A stretch of 64,000 nt of DNA, from assembly GCF_000230995.2 (NCBI RefSeq), contig NC_019973.1:1874001-1938000 (forward strand). Reading direction: 5' to 3'. Positions 1 to 8,737 of this stretch are shown here, piece after piece. Position 1 is the stretch's first letter. Every line of letters starts with the position of its first letter. The stretch comes from Mesorhizobium australicum WSM2073 (GTDB lineage Bacteria > Pseudomonadota > Alphaproteobacteria > Rhizobiales > Rhizobiaceae). The notes below the pieces were generated by a model. That model saw nothing but the letters and a program-made list of their open reading frames with translations, had not been told where the DNA came from and did not search any database. A program made the position numbers and the translations under genes.

Positions 1-368
1 TGCGCCATGCCGGCCTGTGGTCGCTGCTTGGCTACGGCTTCTGGGCCATCGAGGAGAAAGCGACCGGCCGTTTCATCGGTGAGGCCGGGTTCCACGATCT
101 GAAGCGCGACATGGAGCCGTCGATCGAAGGCATCCCCGAGGCGGGGTGGGCGCTCGCCCCGGCCGCGCACGGCGCCGGTCTTGCCACGGAGATCGTCAGC
201 CGCGTGCATGGCTGGGGCGACGAGACGTTCGGCCGTGCCAGAACCGTCTGCATCATCGATCCCGAAAATACGGCTTCGCTGAACGTCGCCAGGAAGTGCG
301 GCTATATCGAGCTGACGCAGACCCTCTACCATGATGCGCCGACCATGCTGCTGGAGCGGCTGCCCTGA
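1..368 (+). CDS. GNAT family N-acetyltransferase, RimJ/RimL-like (5' truncated by window edge)
   Basis: This is the C-terminal part of an acetyl-CoA-dependent N-acetyltransferase. The frame is open from base 3, so the true start lies outside the window. Visible are the FIGEAGFHDL strand, the acetyl-CoA loop region (HGAGLATEIV, where most relatives have R/Q-x-x-G-x-G/A) and the C-terminal NTASLNVARKCGY segment, which matches motif B of RimJ/RimL-type enzymes. The substrate cannot be told; relatives act on ribosomal proteins, antibiotics or small amines. It ends 184 bp before the convergent IclR gene. Confidence 0.85.
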   Translation, partial: RHAGLWSLLGYGFWAIEEKATGRFIGEAGFHDLKRDMEPSIEGIPEAGWALAPAAHGAGLATEIVSRVHGWGDETFGRARTVCIIDPENTASLNVARKCGYIELTQTLYHDAPTMLLERLP

Positions 369-551
369 GGGGGTGTCAGGCGAGGCGAGGGCGCCGACAA
401 TCACCCGGCCAGGCGCTACAAACGCGCAATCCGGACGGAAAACCGCTGCACACCTTGACCTGCCGCAACCGGCCTTGGGCGCGCAGCTTCCTTACAGGGG
501 CGGCGAGCGGAAGTTGGAGGCCTTTCCGACGCCATAACCGCGGAGCTAGGG

Positions 552-1352
552 CTAAGCCTCCGTCGCGAGGCTCGCCTGCTCCAGCATGGAGGCATCCTCG
601 CCGAAGGCGCGAGTGGCGCGGGCCGCCGCCTCGAGCAGCGGGCGCTTCATGCGCTCAAGGAACGCAGCGTCGACGCGCGTGCTTGGACCAGCCAGCGTCA
701 AGGCGCCAAGCAGCGCGTGTCCCGGCCCGAAAACCGGCGCCGAGACGCCTGCCGTTTCGGGGTCGCGGTCACCCACAGCGAGACAATTGCACGTTTTGCG
801 GATGGTTTCGTAGGGTTCGCCCTGCTGTCCCGAAAACGCCGCCAGCACGCGCCCGCCCGAACCGGCCAGCAGAGGCAATACGTCGCCTTCGCGTATCGTG
901 TAGCGGATCGGATGCTTGGATTCGACCCGGTAAAGACAGGTGCGCACGTCTCCCGAGCGGACGTAGAAGGCAACACTCTCCCAACTTCGTTCGGAGAGAG
1001 CGCGCATGATCGGCAACAGGATGTCCACCGCCACCACCGAACGCTGGTAAAGCGCGCCCAGCCGAAAGGCGGCGGGTCCGACGCGATAGCGCCCATCGTC
1101 CAGGCGCTCGAGCAGTTGCCCGCGCAACAGCGAATTGGCGAGCCGCAGGATCGTGCTTTTGTAAAGACCGGTGCGCATCGCGATTTCAGCAAGACTTAGC
1201 GAGCGGTCGGCCGTGCTGAAGGCATCGAGGATGGCGATCGCCCGGTCGAGTGCCGCAACACCTTCGACGGAGGTACGCCGGATTTCCGCATCAGCCGAGT
1301 TGCCTGGTAAGTCCATTGCGGTTCCCAATTCGGTGAAGCCCGAGCGGAACAA
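552..1352 (-). CDS. IclR family transcriptional regulator
   Basis: A DNA-binding regulator of 266 aa, or 254 aa if it starts at the ATG at 1316. An N-terminal winged helix-turn-helix (about residues 30-95, containing LSLAEIAMRTGLYKSTILRL) is followed by the GAF-like IclR effector domain (about 110-255). The N-terminus before VAALDRAIAIL is poorly conserved in the family, so the start is uncertain. It is divergent from the tctCBA/CoA-transferase/lyase operon, so it is the likely local regulator of that operon, responding to the transported acid or its CoA ester. That role is inferred from position; the ligand is unknown. Confidence 0.9.
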   Translation of the reverse strand: MFRSGFTELGTAMDLPGNSADAEIRRTSVEGVAALDRAIAILDAFSTADRSLSLAEIAMRTGLYKSTILRLANSLLRGQLLERLDDGRYRVGPAAFRLGALYQRSVVAVDILLPIMRALSERSWESVAFYVRSGDVRTCLYRVESKHPIRYTIREGDVLPLLAGSGGRVLAAFSGQQGEPYETIRKTCNCLAVGDRDPETAGVSAPVFGPGHALLGALTLAGPSTRVDAAFLERMKRPLLEAAARATRAFGEDASMLEQASLATEA

Positions 1353-1392
1353 CTCTGTCGCGCCACCGGACCGTTCTGTCCAGCAGAATGTC

Positions 1393-1409
1393 GTTCCTGT
1401 TGACGGAAC
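1393..1409. promoter_or_regulatory. Candidate IclR operator, inverted repeat GTTCC-N7-GGAAC
   Basis: A perfect 5-bp inverted repeat with a 7-bp spacer lies in the divergent iclR-tctC intergenic region. The octamer CGGAACAA occurs at 1404-1411 and again at 1345-1352, next to the annotated regulator start. IclR-family proteins usually bind such short dyads between divergent promoters. Assignment is by position only. Confidence 0.35.
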
Positions 1410-1500
1410 AAGGTAAAATCTGCTTGAACTTGATCACGGGTCTGTGAACAGGCGCGTTTTGGCAGGCACCGGAGGAGGTGTCGTGATCTGGAGGAATCCC

Positions 1501-2478
1501 ATGCTGAACAGACGCAGATTTTTGATGAGTACGGCGGCGGCTGGCGCGGCCGGGCTGGTGGCATCGCATTTCTCACCCGCCTTCGCCGAAGGTGCGCCTC
1601 AAGTCCAGATCTTCGTGCCGGCGGCGCCCGGCGGCGGCTGGGACCAGACGGCGCGCACGATGGATCAGGTGCTGCGCGGCGAGAAGCTCATCTCCGGCTC
1701 GCAGATCACCAATGTCGGTGGTGCCGGCGGAACGGTAGGGCTGCCGCAGTTCATCAATCAGTGGAGCGGCAAAGGCAATGCGCTCATGGTCGCGGGCATG
1801 GTCATGGTGGGCGCCATCATCGCCAACAAGGCGGCCAACAACCTGACCCAAGTCACGCCCATCGCCCGTCTCACCGGGGAGTTCGAGGCGCTGGTGGTGC
1901 CGGCGGACTCGCCGTTCAAGACGGCCGCCGATTTCGTCGCGGCACTCAAGGCCGATCCGACGAAGGTTCCTGTCGCGGGCGGCTCGGCCGGTGGGTCCGA
2001 CCACATCCTGTTCGGCCTGATCGCCAAGACGGTCGGCGTTCCGGCTCCCAGCCTCTCCTATGTACCGTTCGCGGGCGGCGGCGAAGCTCTGTCGGCATTG
2101 CTCGGCAACCAGGTGGCGGCCGGCATTTCCGGCTTCGGCGAGTTCTCCGAGCAAGTCAAGGCGGGCGCGCTCAGGTTGCTCGCCATTTCGGCCGACAAGC
2201 GCCAGGACGGCATCGACGCGCCGACGCTCAAGGAAGCCGGTATCGATGTGGAACTGTTCAACTGGCGCGGCGTCTTCGCGCCGCCCGGCATTTCCGACGC
2301 CGACAAGGCGGCCATGATCACGCTGGTCGAAGCCATGGCCAAGAGCGATGCATGGGCGACCGAATGCAAGAACCGCAACTGGACGTCCATCCTGCTCACC
2401 GGCGACGACTATGCCAAATTCGTCACTGAGGATTCGGCTCGCATCGAGGCCATCCTCAAGGATCTCGGTCTCGCCTGA
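1501..2478 (+). CDS. tctC: Tripartite tricarboxylate transporter substrate-binding protein (TctC/Bug family)
   Basis: Periplasmic binding protein of a TTT transporter, 325 aa. The chosen ATG at 1501 has a GGAGG-type ribosome site just upstream and begins MLNRRRFLMSTAAAGAAGL, a signal peptide with a twin-arginine-like RRRF stretch ending near SPAFA. The open frame runs back to 1444 but those residues precede the signal peptide. The mature protein has the Bug fold features: VPAAPGGGWDQTAR near the N-terminus and SAGGSDHILFGLIAK in the middle. It is first in an operon with tctB and tctA. A hairpin right after its stop could let it be made in excess over the membrane subunits. The ligand may be citrate or another tricarboxylate. 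Confidence 0.92.
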   Translation: MLNRRRFLMSTAAAGAAGLVASHFSPAFAEGAPQVQIFVPAAPGGGWDQTARTMDQVLRGEKLISGSQITNVGGAGGTVGLPQFINQWSGKGNALMVAGMVMVGAIIANKAANNLTQVTPIARLTGEFEALVVPADSPFKTAADFVAALKADPTKVPVAGGSAGGSDHILFGLIAKTVGVPAPSLSYVPFAGGGEALSALLGNQVAAGISGFGEFSEQVKAGALRLLAISADKRQDGIDAPTLKEAGIDVELFNWRGVFAPPGISDADKAAMITLVEAMAKSDAWATECKNRNWTSILLTGDDYAKFVTEDSARIEAILKDLGLA

Positions 2479-2487
2479 TTTCCCCAA

Positions 2488-2517
2488 GGGGGCGGCTCGT
2501 GCCGCCTCCTCCTTTTC
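2488..2517 (+). terminator. Hairpin between tctC and tctB (partial terminator or mRNA stabiliser)
   Basis: A 9-bp GC-rich stem (one G-T pair) with loop TCGT spans 2488-2509, followed by a short pyrimidine/T tract CTCCTTTTC. It sits 10 bases after the tctC stop and 120 bases before tctB. Such a structure after a binding-protein gene commonly raises its level relative to the permease genes. That function is inferred. Confidence 0.55.
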
Positions 2518-2629
2518 TCGACGCATCGATCGCATGCGGCCATGCAGCGTGAAGGTACGACGAAGCCGGCTGCTGGAGGCGGCTGTTTTGGCCACCTGAT
2601 CGTAGCCATCCATAGCGGGGAGGACATTC

Positions 2630-3166
2630 ATGAGCACCACCGACCAGCAGGCAGTGCCGCCGCGACTTGCCGTACCGGAATTGTTGATCGGCGTCGGCCT
2701 CCTGGCCTGCGCCGGGGCCGTGGCCTGGCAGACGCTGGCGATCCCGGTCTCGCCGCTCTATTCCAAGGTTGGTCCGACCGTCTTTCCCTATCTGACCATG
2801 GTCGGCCTGATTGTGCTTTCCCTGCTGCTCATCCTCGCCGCGCTTCGCGGCGGCTGGCAGCCGGAGGAGGAAAAGGAAACGCCGACCGACTGGAAGGCGA
2901 TGGGCTTCGTCGTCATCGGTCTGCTGGCCAATCTTGTGCTCATCCAGCCGCTCGGTTTCACCGCCGCGTCGGTCATCATGTTCGTTCTCGTCTGCTACGG
3001 CTTCGGCAGCAGGCATACGCTGCGCGATGTGCTCACCGGCCTGGTGCTGGCGCTGGCTGCTTATTTCGGCTTTGCCAAGGCGCTCGGCGTCAACATCGGC
3101 GCTGGTGTCGTCGAGAACCAGCTGAACATGGTGATCGACGCGTTCACCAGCACGCTGGGAGGCTGA
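2630..3166 (+). CDS. tctB: Tripartite tricarboxylate transporter small membrane subunit (TctB family)
   Basis: A 178-aa inner-membrane protein with about four hydrophobic segments (roughly residues 20-40, 55-75, 95-130 and 140-165), the usual TctB size and topology. It partners with the large permease TctA, whose gene starts 5 bases downstream. The start has the ribosome site GGGGAGG 8 bases upstream. The subunit is needed for transport in characterised TTT systems, but its exact role is poorly known. Confidence 0.9.
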   Translation: MSTTDQQAVPPRLAVPELLIGVGLLACAGAVAWQTLAIPVSPLYSKVGPTVFPYLTMVGLIVLSLLLILAALRGGWQPEEEKETPTDWKAMGFVVIGLLANLVLIQPLGFTAASVIMFVLVCYGFGSRHTLRDVLTGLVLALAAYFGFAKALGVNIGAGVVENQLNMVIDAFTSTLGG

Positions 3167-3170
3167 CGCC

Positions 3171-4694
3171 ATGGATACGCTCGGCCATCTCGCACACGGT
3201 TTCGCGGTCGCTTTCAGCCCGACCAATCTTTTGTGGTGCCTGCTCGGGACGACGCTTGGCACCGCCATCGGCGTGCTGCCTGGCCTTGGGCCAGCACTGA
3301 CCATCGCGCTGCTCTTGCCGATCACCTATCAGGTGGCGCCGGAGGCGTCCTTCATCCTGTTCGCCGGTATCTATTACGGCGCCATGTATGGCGGCTCGAC
3401 GACGTCGATCCTTCTCAACACGCCCGGCGAGAGCGCAACCATCGTGACGGCGCTGGAAGGCAACAAGATGGCCCGCTCCGGCCGCGGCGGCGCAGCACTC
3501 GCCACCTCGGCGATCGGCTCGTTCGTCGCCGGCACACTCGGCACGCTCGGCGTCGCCTTCCTGGCCCCGGTCGTGGTCAAGTTCGCGCTGGCCTTCGGCC
3601 CGGCGGAGTATTTCTCGCTGATGGTGCTGGCATTCATCACGGTTTCGGCGGTGCTTGGGTCGTCGTCGGTGCGAGGCTTGACCAGCCTGTTTGCCGGCTT
3701 CGTAATCGGGATGATCGGCGTCGATCTGCAGACGGGCCAGCCGCGCTTCACCTTCGGCATGACCGAGTTGCTCGACGGCGTCGACGTCATCATCGCCGCC
3801 GTCGGCCTGTTCGCGGTTGGCGAGACGCTCTACATGGCCTCGCGCCGCTATGCCGGCAAAGACGAGATCGTGCCGCTGAAAGGCTCGCTCTACATGACGG
3901 CGGCCGAATGGGGGCGTTCGTGGAAGGCCTGGCTGCGGGGAGCGGCGATCGGCTTCCCAATCGGCGCCATGCCGGCCGGCGGCGCCGAGATCCCGACCTT
4001 CCTGTCCTATGCCATCGAAAAGAAACTGTCGAAGCACAAGCAGGAGTTCGGTACGGTCGGCGCCATCGAAGGCGTTGCAGGGCCGGAAGCCGCCAACAAC
4101 GCGTCCGCCGCCGGCGTGCTGGTGCCGATGCTGACGCTTGGGCTGCCGACCTCGGCGACGGCGGCGATCATGCTCTCGGCCTTCCAGAGCTACGGCATCA
4201 ACCCCGGACCGCTGCTGTTGACGACACAGGCCGATCTCGTCTGGGGGCTGATCGCCAGCCTGTTCATCGCCAATGTCATCCTGGTCATCCTCAACCTGCC
4301 GCTGATCGGTCTGTGGGTGCGGCTGCTGAAAATTCCCGCGCCGCAGCTTTATGCCGGGATCCTGGTGTTCGCCACTGTCGGCACCTATGGCATCTCGCAG
4401 TCGCCGATCGATCTCGTCATCCTCTATCTCCTGGGCGCCGCGGGCTTCCTGATGCGGCGGTTCGATTTTCCGACCGCGCCCGTCATCATCGGCATGATCC
4501 TGGGACCGCTCGCCGAAACCCAGTTCCGCCGGGCGATGACCATCTCGAACGGCGACTGGTCGGTGTTCTACAAGCATCCGTTGTCGCTGACCCTGCTGAC
4601 GCTCGCCTTCATCGGCCTGGTCGGGCCGCATGTCTGGGCCTTCATCGAAAACCGGCGGCGGCGCGGTCCCGAACATGTGCCGGGCGATGCCTGA
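3171..4694 (+). CDS. tctA: Tripartite tricarboxylate transporter permease (TctA family)
   Basis: Large integral membrane subunit, 507 aa, with about 11-12 predicted transmembrane segments. Family signatures are clear: [17 protein letters not shown] near residue 30 and [18 protein letters not shown] near 305, followed by [13 protein letters not shown]. It forms the secondary, ion-gradient-driven channel that receives substrate from TctC. It is followed after 15 bases by a CoA-transferase gene, so transport and first metabolic steps appear co-transcribed. Confidence 0.95.
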   Translation: MDTLGHLAHGFAVAFSPTNLLWCLLGTTLGTAIGVLPGLGPALTIALLLPITYQVAPEASFILFAGIYYGAMYGGSTTSILLNTPGESATIVTALEGNKMARSGRGGAALATSAIGSFVAGTLGTLGVAFLAPVVVKFALAFGPAEYFSLMVLAFITVSAVLGSSSVRGLTSLFAGFVIGMIGVDLQTGQPRFTFGMTELLDGVDVIIAAVGLFAVGETLYMASRRYAGKDEIVPLKGSLYMTAAEWGRSWKAWLRGAAIGFPIGAMPAGGAEIPTFLSYAIEKKLSKHKQEFGTVGAIEGVAGPEAANNASAAGVLVPMLTLGLPTSATAAIMLSAFQSYGINPGPLLLTTQADLVWGLIASLFIANVILVILNLPLIGLWVRLLKIPAPQLYAGILVFATVGTYGISQSPIDLVILYLLGAAGFLMRRFDFPTAPVIIGMILGPLAETQFRRAMTISNGDWSVFYKHPLSLTLLTLAFIGLVGPHVWAFIENRRRRGPEHVPGDA

Positions 4695-4709
4695 GCGATC
4701 TGAAAAGAT

Positions 4710-5894
4710 ATGACAGACCTGCTTTCCGGTATCCGCGTCCTCGACCTGACCAATGTGCTCGCCGGGCCGTACTGTGCCTATCAGCTGGCCTTGCTGGGAG
4801 CCGACGTGATCAAGGTCGAGGGGCCGCAAGGCGGCGATCTGGCGCGCCAGCTCGGCGGCTCTCCAAAGCTCAACAATGCCGGCATGGGCGCATCCTTTCT
4901 GGCCCAGAACGCCGGCAAACGATCGGTCATGCTCGACCTCAAGAAGGACACGGATCGCGGGCGCTTCCTCGACCTGGTCGCCAGCGCCGATGCGCTGGTG
5001 GAGAATTTTCGGCCCGGCGTGATGAAACGCCTCGGGCTTGACTACGAGATGCTGAGGGTGGTCCGCCCAGGCCTCGTCTATTGCGCGATATCGGGTTTCG
5101 GGCAGAGCGGGCCGATGCGCGACAACCCGGCCTATGACCAGATCATCCAGGGTCTTTCCGGGATCATGAGCATAACCGGCACGCCGGAAACCGCGCCGCT
5201 GCGCGTCGGCTATCCCGTCGCCGACACGCTGGGAGGCTTGGTCGGCGCGTTCTCGATCGCCGCGGCGCTGGTCAGGCAGAAGACATCGGGCGAGGGCGCG
5301 TTCCTCGACGTGTCGATGCTCGAATGCACGCTTTCCGCGCTTGGCTGGCCTGTTTCCAATTACCTGACGGCAGGGGTCGATCCCAAGCCGATGGGCAATG
5401 AGAACATGACGGCGGCTCCCTCCGGCGCCTTCCGCACCGGCGACGGGCTCATCAACATCGCCGCCAACAAGCAGGAGCAGTTCGTGACGCTGTGCCGGCT
5501 GATCGGACGGCCGGAACTGGCGTCGGACCCGCGCTTTGCCGAGCGCGAGACCCGCAAGCAGAACCGTGCCGCGCTCAAGGTCGAGATCGAGGATGCTCTG
5601 GCAAGCGATCCGGCGGCAATTTGGGAAGAGACGCTCAACCGAGCCGGCGTGCCGGCGGGCCGGGTACTGACGATCCCGCAAGTGCTGACCGAACCACAAG
5701 TGCTCGAACGCCAGGTGACGGCTCGTTTCGAGGATGTGGCTGGCATGGATGGGCCGCTGACCGTCCTGCGCGGCGGGTTCATGGTAGACGGTACGGCACC
5801 GTTGCCGACGCGGCCGCCGCCTGTGCTGGGCGAGCACATGGACGAGGTGTTCGCCAGCCTGCCGCCGCGCGCCAAGGCAAAGGCCCTGACATGA
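4710..5894 (+). CDS. CaiB/BaiF (class III) CoA-transferase
   Basis: A 394-aa enzyme of the family III CoA-transferases, which move CoA between carboxylic acids through an aspartyl-CoA thioester. The N-terminus LLSGIRVLDLTNVLAGPYC and the VIKVEGPQGGD segment are typical. The expected catalytic aspartate is D172 in YPVADTLGG. Its stop overlaps the start of the citryl-CoA-lyase-like gene (ATGA, 5891-5894), which indicates translational coupling. With the upstream tricarboxylate transporter, the likely acceptor is the imported acid, for example citrate giving citryl-CoA. The CoA donor is unknown. This substrate assignment is inference. Confidence 0.88.
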   Translation: MTDLLSGIRVLDLTNVLAGPYCAYQLALLGADVIKVEGPQGGDLARQLGGSPKLNNAGMGASFLAQNAGKRSVMLDLKKDTDRGRFLDLVASADALVENFRPGVMKRLGLDYEMLRVVRPGLVYCAISGFGQSGPMRDNPAYDQIIQGLSGIMSITGTPETAPLRVGYPVADTLGGLVGAFSIAAALVRQKTSGEGAFLDVSMLECTLSALGWPVSNYLTAGVDPKPMGNENMTAAPSGAFRTGDGLINIAANKQEQFVTLCRLIGRPELASDPRFAERETRKQNRAALKVEIEDALASDPAAIWEETLNRAGVPAGRVLTIPQVLTEPQVLERQVTARFEDVAGMDGPLTVLRGGFMVDGTAPLPTRPPPVLGEHMDEVFASLPPRAKAKALT

Positions 5895-6742
5895 GCGGCG
5901 TGGAGAAGAAAACAGGCCGCGCGCGCGGCGAGGAATGGTGGCAGACCGGCATCATCGAGATGAGCCCCGGTGTGATCCGGCTGCGCGGCTACGAGATCCA
6001 GGACCTGATCGGCCGCGTCAGCTTCCCGGCTGTCATCTGGCTGATGCTGCGTGGCGAATTGCCCAGCGAGGACGAGGCGGCACTGCTCGGCATTGCCTTG
6101 GGGGCGGCCGTCGACCACGGGCCGCAGGCGCCGTCGATCGCCATCGCCCGCATGGCGGCGACCTGCGGCGTCGGCATCAACAGCGCCATGGCCTCGGCCA
6201 TCAACGTGCTGGGCGACGTGCATGGTGGCGCCGGCGAGCAGGCGCTTTCCTTCTATGGCGATATTGCCGTGGCGCTCGATGGCGGCACGGGCCTCAACGA
6301 AGCGGTTTCGACACGTCTCGACCGGCTCTTCGGGCAGGAGAAGGGCTATGTGCCGGGGCTTGGCCATCGCTTCCATCCTGTCGATCCGCGCGCGCCGCGC
6401 CTGCTGGAACTGGTCAGAGATTTTGCCGCGCGTGGCGTGGTCAACGGCCGCTTTGCCGACATTGCCGAGGCGATCGAGGCCGACGTCGCGCGGCGCAAGG
6501 GCAAAAAAATCCCGCTCAACATCGATGGCGCCACCGCCGTCATCTATGGCGAACTCGGCTTTCCGCCGCCGCTGACGCGCGGACTCTTCGTGCTGTCGCG
6601 TTCCGTCGGCATCCTGGCGCATGCCTGGGAGCAATCTCAGCAGTCCGAGCGCAACAAGGGGCCGCTGCCGCGCGAATGGCTGTGGGCCTATAGCGGCCCG
6701 CCGGCACGGCCGCTTCCTGAAGATGAGGGCGCGGACAATTGA
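5891..6742 (+). CDS. Citryl-CoA lyase-like protein (citrate synthase fold)
   Basis: A 283-aa short member of the citrate synthase superfamily. The start at 5891 overlaps the CoA-transferase stop. The three catalytic positions of citrate synthase have visible counterparts: H111 in GDVHGGAGE, H159 in PGLGHRFHPVDPRA and D212 in NIDGATAVIYGE. It is far shorter than housekeeping citrate synthase (about 430 aa), and similar short proteins are annotated as citryl-CoA lyases, which split citryl-CoA to acetyl-CoA and oxaloacetate. It could act on a related 3-hydroxy-3-carboxy acyl-CoA. Family assignment is firm; the reaction is inferred from family and operon. Confidence 0.8.
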   Translation: MSGVEKKTGRARGEEWWQTGIIEMSPGVIRLRGYEIQDLIGRVSFPAVIWLMLRGELPSEDEAALLGIALGAAVDHGPQAPSIAIARMAATCGVGINSAMASAINVLGDVHGGAGEQALSFYGDIAVALDGGTGLNEAVSTRLDRLFGQEKGYVPGLGHRFHPVDPRAPRLLELVRDFAARGVVNGRFADIAEAIEADVARRKGKKIPLNIDGATAVIYGELGFPPPLTRGLFVLSRSVGILAHAWEQSQQSERNKGPLPREWLWAYSGPPARPLPEDEGADN

Positions 6743-6745
6743 GGC

Positions 6746-7222
6746 TTATGCCTGCTCGAGCGGCGCGGGTCCGGGAAACTTCAAGGTGTTCACCAGCGTC
6801 GAGAGATCGGGCTCGTCGATGAGCATCGCGGCGTCGGCCGGCGCCAGCCAGGCCCGCTGCCGCCGCTTGGCTTCCTGCCAATCGGCAAGCTCTTCCGTCA
6901 CTTCCAGCAGAAACACGACGACGTCGACGCGGACAAAGCGGTTGGCCAAGCGTTTCCAGTAGGAATAGGTGCCCGCCGGCTGCTTCAGCGTCTTGCCGAG
7001 CACGCCGGCTTCCTCCAGTGCCTCGATGGTGGCTGCCTTGCGTCCGCTCTTGCCTTTCATCGGCCATCCCTTGGGCACGATGAAGCGTCTCGTGGTTCTC
7101 GATGTGACCAGCATCACCTCGATGCCGCCATGCGCGTTCAGCCGGAAGGGGATCGCCGCCACCTGGCGGATCCTTTCGCCTTTACTGGCCAGGCGTACGG
7201 CCTTCTTCTTGGTGGCTGCCAT
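6746..7222 (-). CDS. Nudix hydrolase
   Basis: Pyrophosphohydrolase of the Nudix fold. The motif region GWPMKGKSGRKAATIEAL then EEAGV keeps the EExGV part of the Nudix box but has K and I where the consensus has E and R. The preceding FIVPKGW strand resembles bacterial proteins related to diphosphoinositol polyphosphate phosphohydrolases. The likely start is the ATG at 7222 (MAATKKKAVRLASKG, 158 aa); the frame stays open to 7315 but the extra residues do not look like the family. It is convergent with the lyase gene, 3 bp apart. The substrate is unknown. Confidence 0.8.
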   Translation of the reverse strand: MAATKKKAVRLASKGERIRQVAAIPFRLNAHGGIEVMLVTSRTTRRFIVPKGWPMKGKSGRKAATIEALEEAGVLGKTLKQPAGTYSYWKRLANRFVRVDVVVFLLEVTEELADWQEAKRRQRAWLAPADAAMLIDEPDLSTLVNTLKFPGPAPLEQA

Positions 7223-7348
7223 CTCGATAATCCAGTCGCTGCAATGCCCCTTAACGTGCTGCGACGCCTTTGCAAAATCCAAACTGCCGCAGGGGCACCT
7301 GAAGTGCCCTATCATGTAAGTCGGCTAAATAAAAGAAGCTGCCGTTCG

Positions 7349-7657
7349 TCAGCGGCAGGTGCTCACGGCGGTGTTGCCGATTATCTGCGTCTGGCAGCTC
7401 GGCCTAACCTGCGGCACGACCGGCGGCGGTTGCTGGACGATGATGCGATCCTGGGCACGATACTGCTGTTGCTGCTGCTGAAACTGCTGCCGCTGAACCC
7501 GGTTTTGCAAGGCCTGCAGATCGTTCTGCTGGATGACTGTGTTGTTTCTGACCGTGGGATTGAGCACCTGCGCGGAAGCGGGCATCGCAAAGCCGGCGCA
7601 AACCGCTCCAGCCAGCACCACCAATCTTGATATCATCGATGAACGACGCGCACACAT
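7349..7657 (-). CDS. Small secreted Gln-rich hypothetical protein
   Basis: No function recognised. The start at 7657 has an AGGA site 8 bases upstream; later ATGs at 7636 would also leave the signal peptide intact. The product has a signal peptide (SRLVVLAGAVCAGFAMPASA), then a Gln/Asn-rich, probably extended or coiled middle (QNRVQRQQFQQQQQQYR), a proline patch, and two cysteines near the C-terminus (SCQTQ and STCR) that could pair in the periplasm. Compositionally similar small periplasmic proteins occur in rhizobia. Confidence 0.55.
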   Translation of the reverse strand: MCARRSSMISRLVVLAGAVCAGFAMPASAQVLNPTVRNNTVIQQNDLQALQNRVQRQQFQQQQQQYRAQDRIIVQQPPPVVPQVRPSCQTQIIGNTAVSTCR

Positions 7658-7829
7658 CCATCTATTCCTGCAAAAAAATCTCATCACACCAGATATATAG
7701 GGCTTTTGCCCGACGATGCCATGCGAGAATGCCGATCACCCTCACACCAACCGCGCCCGCTCAAGGGCTGCCACCCGCGCAGGCTGCGTGTTTCCGGCAA
7801 GGAAGAAGGGTCGGTTGCAGGTTTCAACT

Positions 7830-8061
7830 TTTTTCCACCAAGGAGTGGGAGATCGAAGGCCGCTTCGGCGCGGCGGAGAATCTGCTGGCACCCCCTGCAT
7901 TGCACTTGACGGAGGCGATCGATTCGCCGCTCTATCGGGTCGGCGCCGGCCTCGAGCTGAATTGCGTCGATGGCGTCGGCATGTCCGTCAGGTATAATGG
8001 CGCCTTCGGGGAAACGGTCAAACAGAATGCAGTCAGCGCGTCTTTCAAGGTCAGTTTCTAG
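7830..8061 (+). pseudogene. Remnant of an autotransporter-type outer membrane beta-barrel C-terminus
   Basis: The reading frame ending at 8061 gives alternating, barrel-like sequence finishing in VRYNGAFGETVKQNAVSASF and a terminal phenylalanine. This is the usual last strand and C-terminal F of autotransporter barrel domains. Only about 75 residues are preserved, with no passenger, signal peptide or complete barrel upstream. The upstream frame (from 7627) reads like non-coding sequence. It is best read as a decayed gene end. The left boundary is approximate. Confidence 0.5.
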
Positions 8062-8097
8062 GCTGGCTCGAGGCGGAGCCGGGCGGGAGAGATCTTG

Positions 8098-8679
8098 ATG
8101 AGGAAATACGCGTATTTTGCAGCAGTGCTGGGTGCTGCCTGCATCGCAGGCCTGCCGGCCATGGCGGCGCAAACCAAGGGCGACAAGGTGGCGGCAACGC
8201 CGCCCGCCGCAGCTGACGTGCCGAAACTGCCGGGTGGTGCTTCGGCCTTGTCCGAAACCCATGGCGACTGGACGGTCAATTGCCAGATATCGGGCACGAA
8301 CAAGGTCTGCAGCCTGTCGCACCAGCAGTTCAACAAGCAAAGCAACCAACGGCTTTTGGCGATCGAGCTGTCGAGCAAGACCGGCGAGGATGCGACCGGA
8401 ACGCTTGCCCTGCCTTTCGGTCTGGCGCTTGCCAAGGGTGTCGCGCTGACCATCGACGATCAGAAGCTCGACGGCAGCCTGCCGTTCAGCACCTGCCAGG
8501 TGGTCGGCTGCCTGGTGCCGGTGGCGTTCGATGCCAATGTCACGCCGCTGCTCAAGAACGGCACCACGCTCAAGATCGATGCGTTCGCGGCCGACACGGG
8601 GCAAGTCGTAAGCTTTTCCATTCCGCTCAATGGCTTCGGCGGTGCGCTTGCTCGCACGGCGGAGCTTTTGGCCAACTGA
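8098..8679 (+). CDS. Invasion-associated locus B (IalB) family protein
   Basis: A 193-aa exported protein. The ATG at 8098 follows GGGAGAGATCTTG; an in-frame TTG precedes it. A signal peptide (KYAYFAAVLGAACIAGLPAMAA) leads into the IalB domain: GDWTVNCQISGTNKVCSLSH, then LPFGLALAKGVALTIDD, and the paired cysteines in FSTCQVVGCLVPV. IalB of Bartonella contributes to erythrocyte invasion, but homologues are widespread in Rhizobiales as periplasmic proteins of unclear role. The cysteine pattern suggests disulfides. Confidence 0.88.
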   Translation: MRKYAYFAAVLGAACIAGLPAMAAQTKGDKVAATPPAAADVPKLPGGASALSETHGDWTVNCQISGTNKVCSLSHQQFNKQSNQRLLAIELSSKTGEDATGTLALPFGLALAKGVALTIDDQKLDGSLPFSTCQVVGCLVPVAFDANVTPLLKNGTTLKIDAFAADTGQVVSFSIPLNGFGGALARTAELLAN

Positions 8680-8737
8680 CGGCTTGGCTCACCGCAAGCG
8701 ACAGTGTGTTGGCGGCAAACGCTTCCGCCGGCACTTG

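Noticed and set aside
3144..5837. 897-aa open frame on the minus strand
   Set aside because: It lies exactly antisense to tctA and the CoA-transferase, which have clear family motifs. Its composition (Arg/His/Asp/Gln-rich) is typical of high-G+C antisense shadows.
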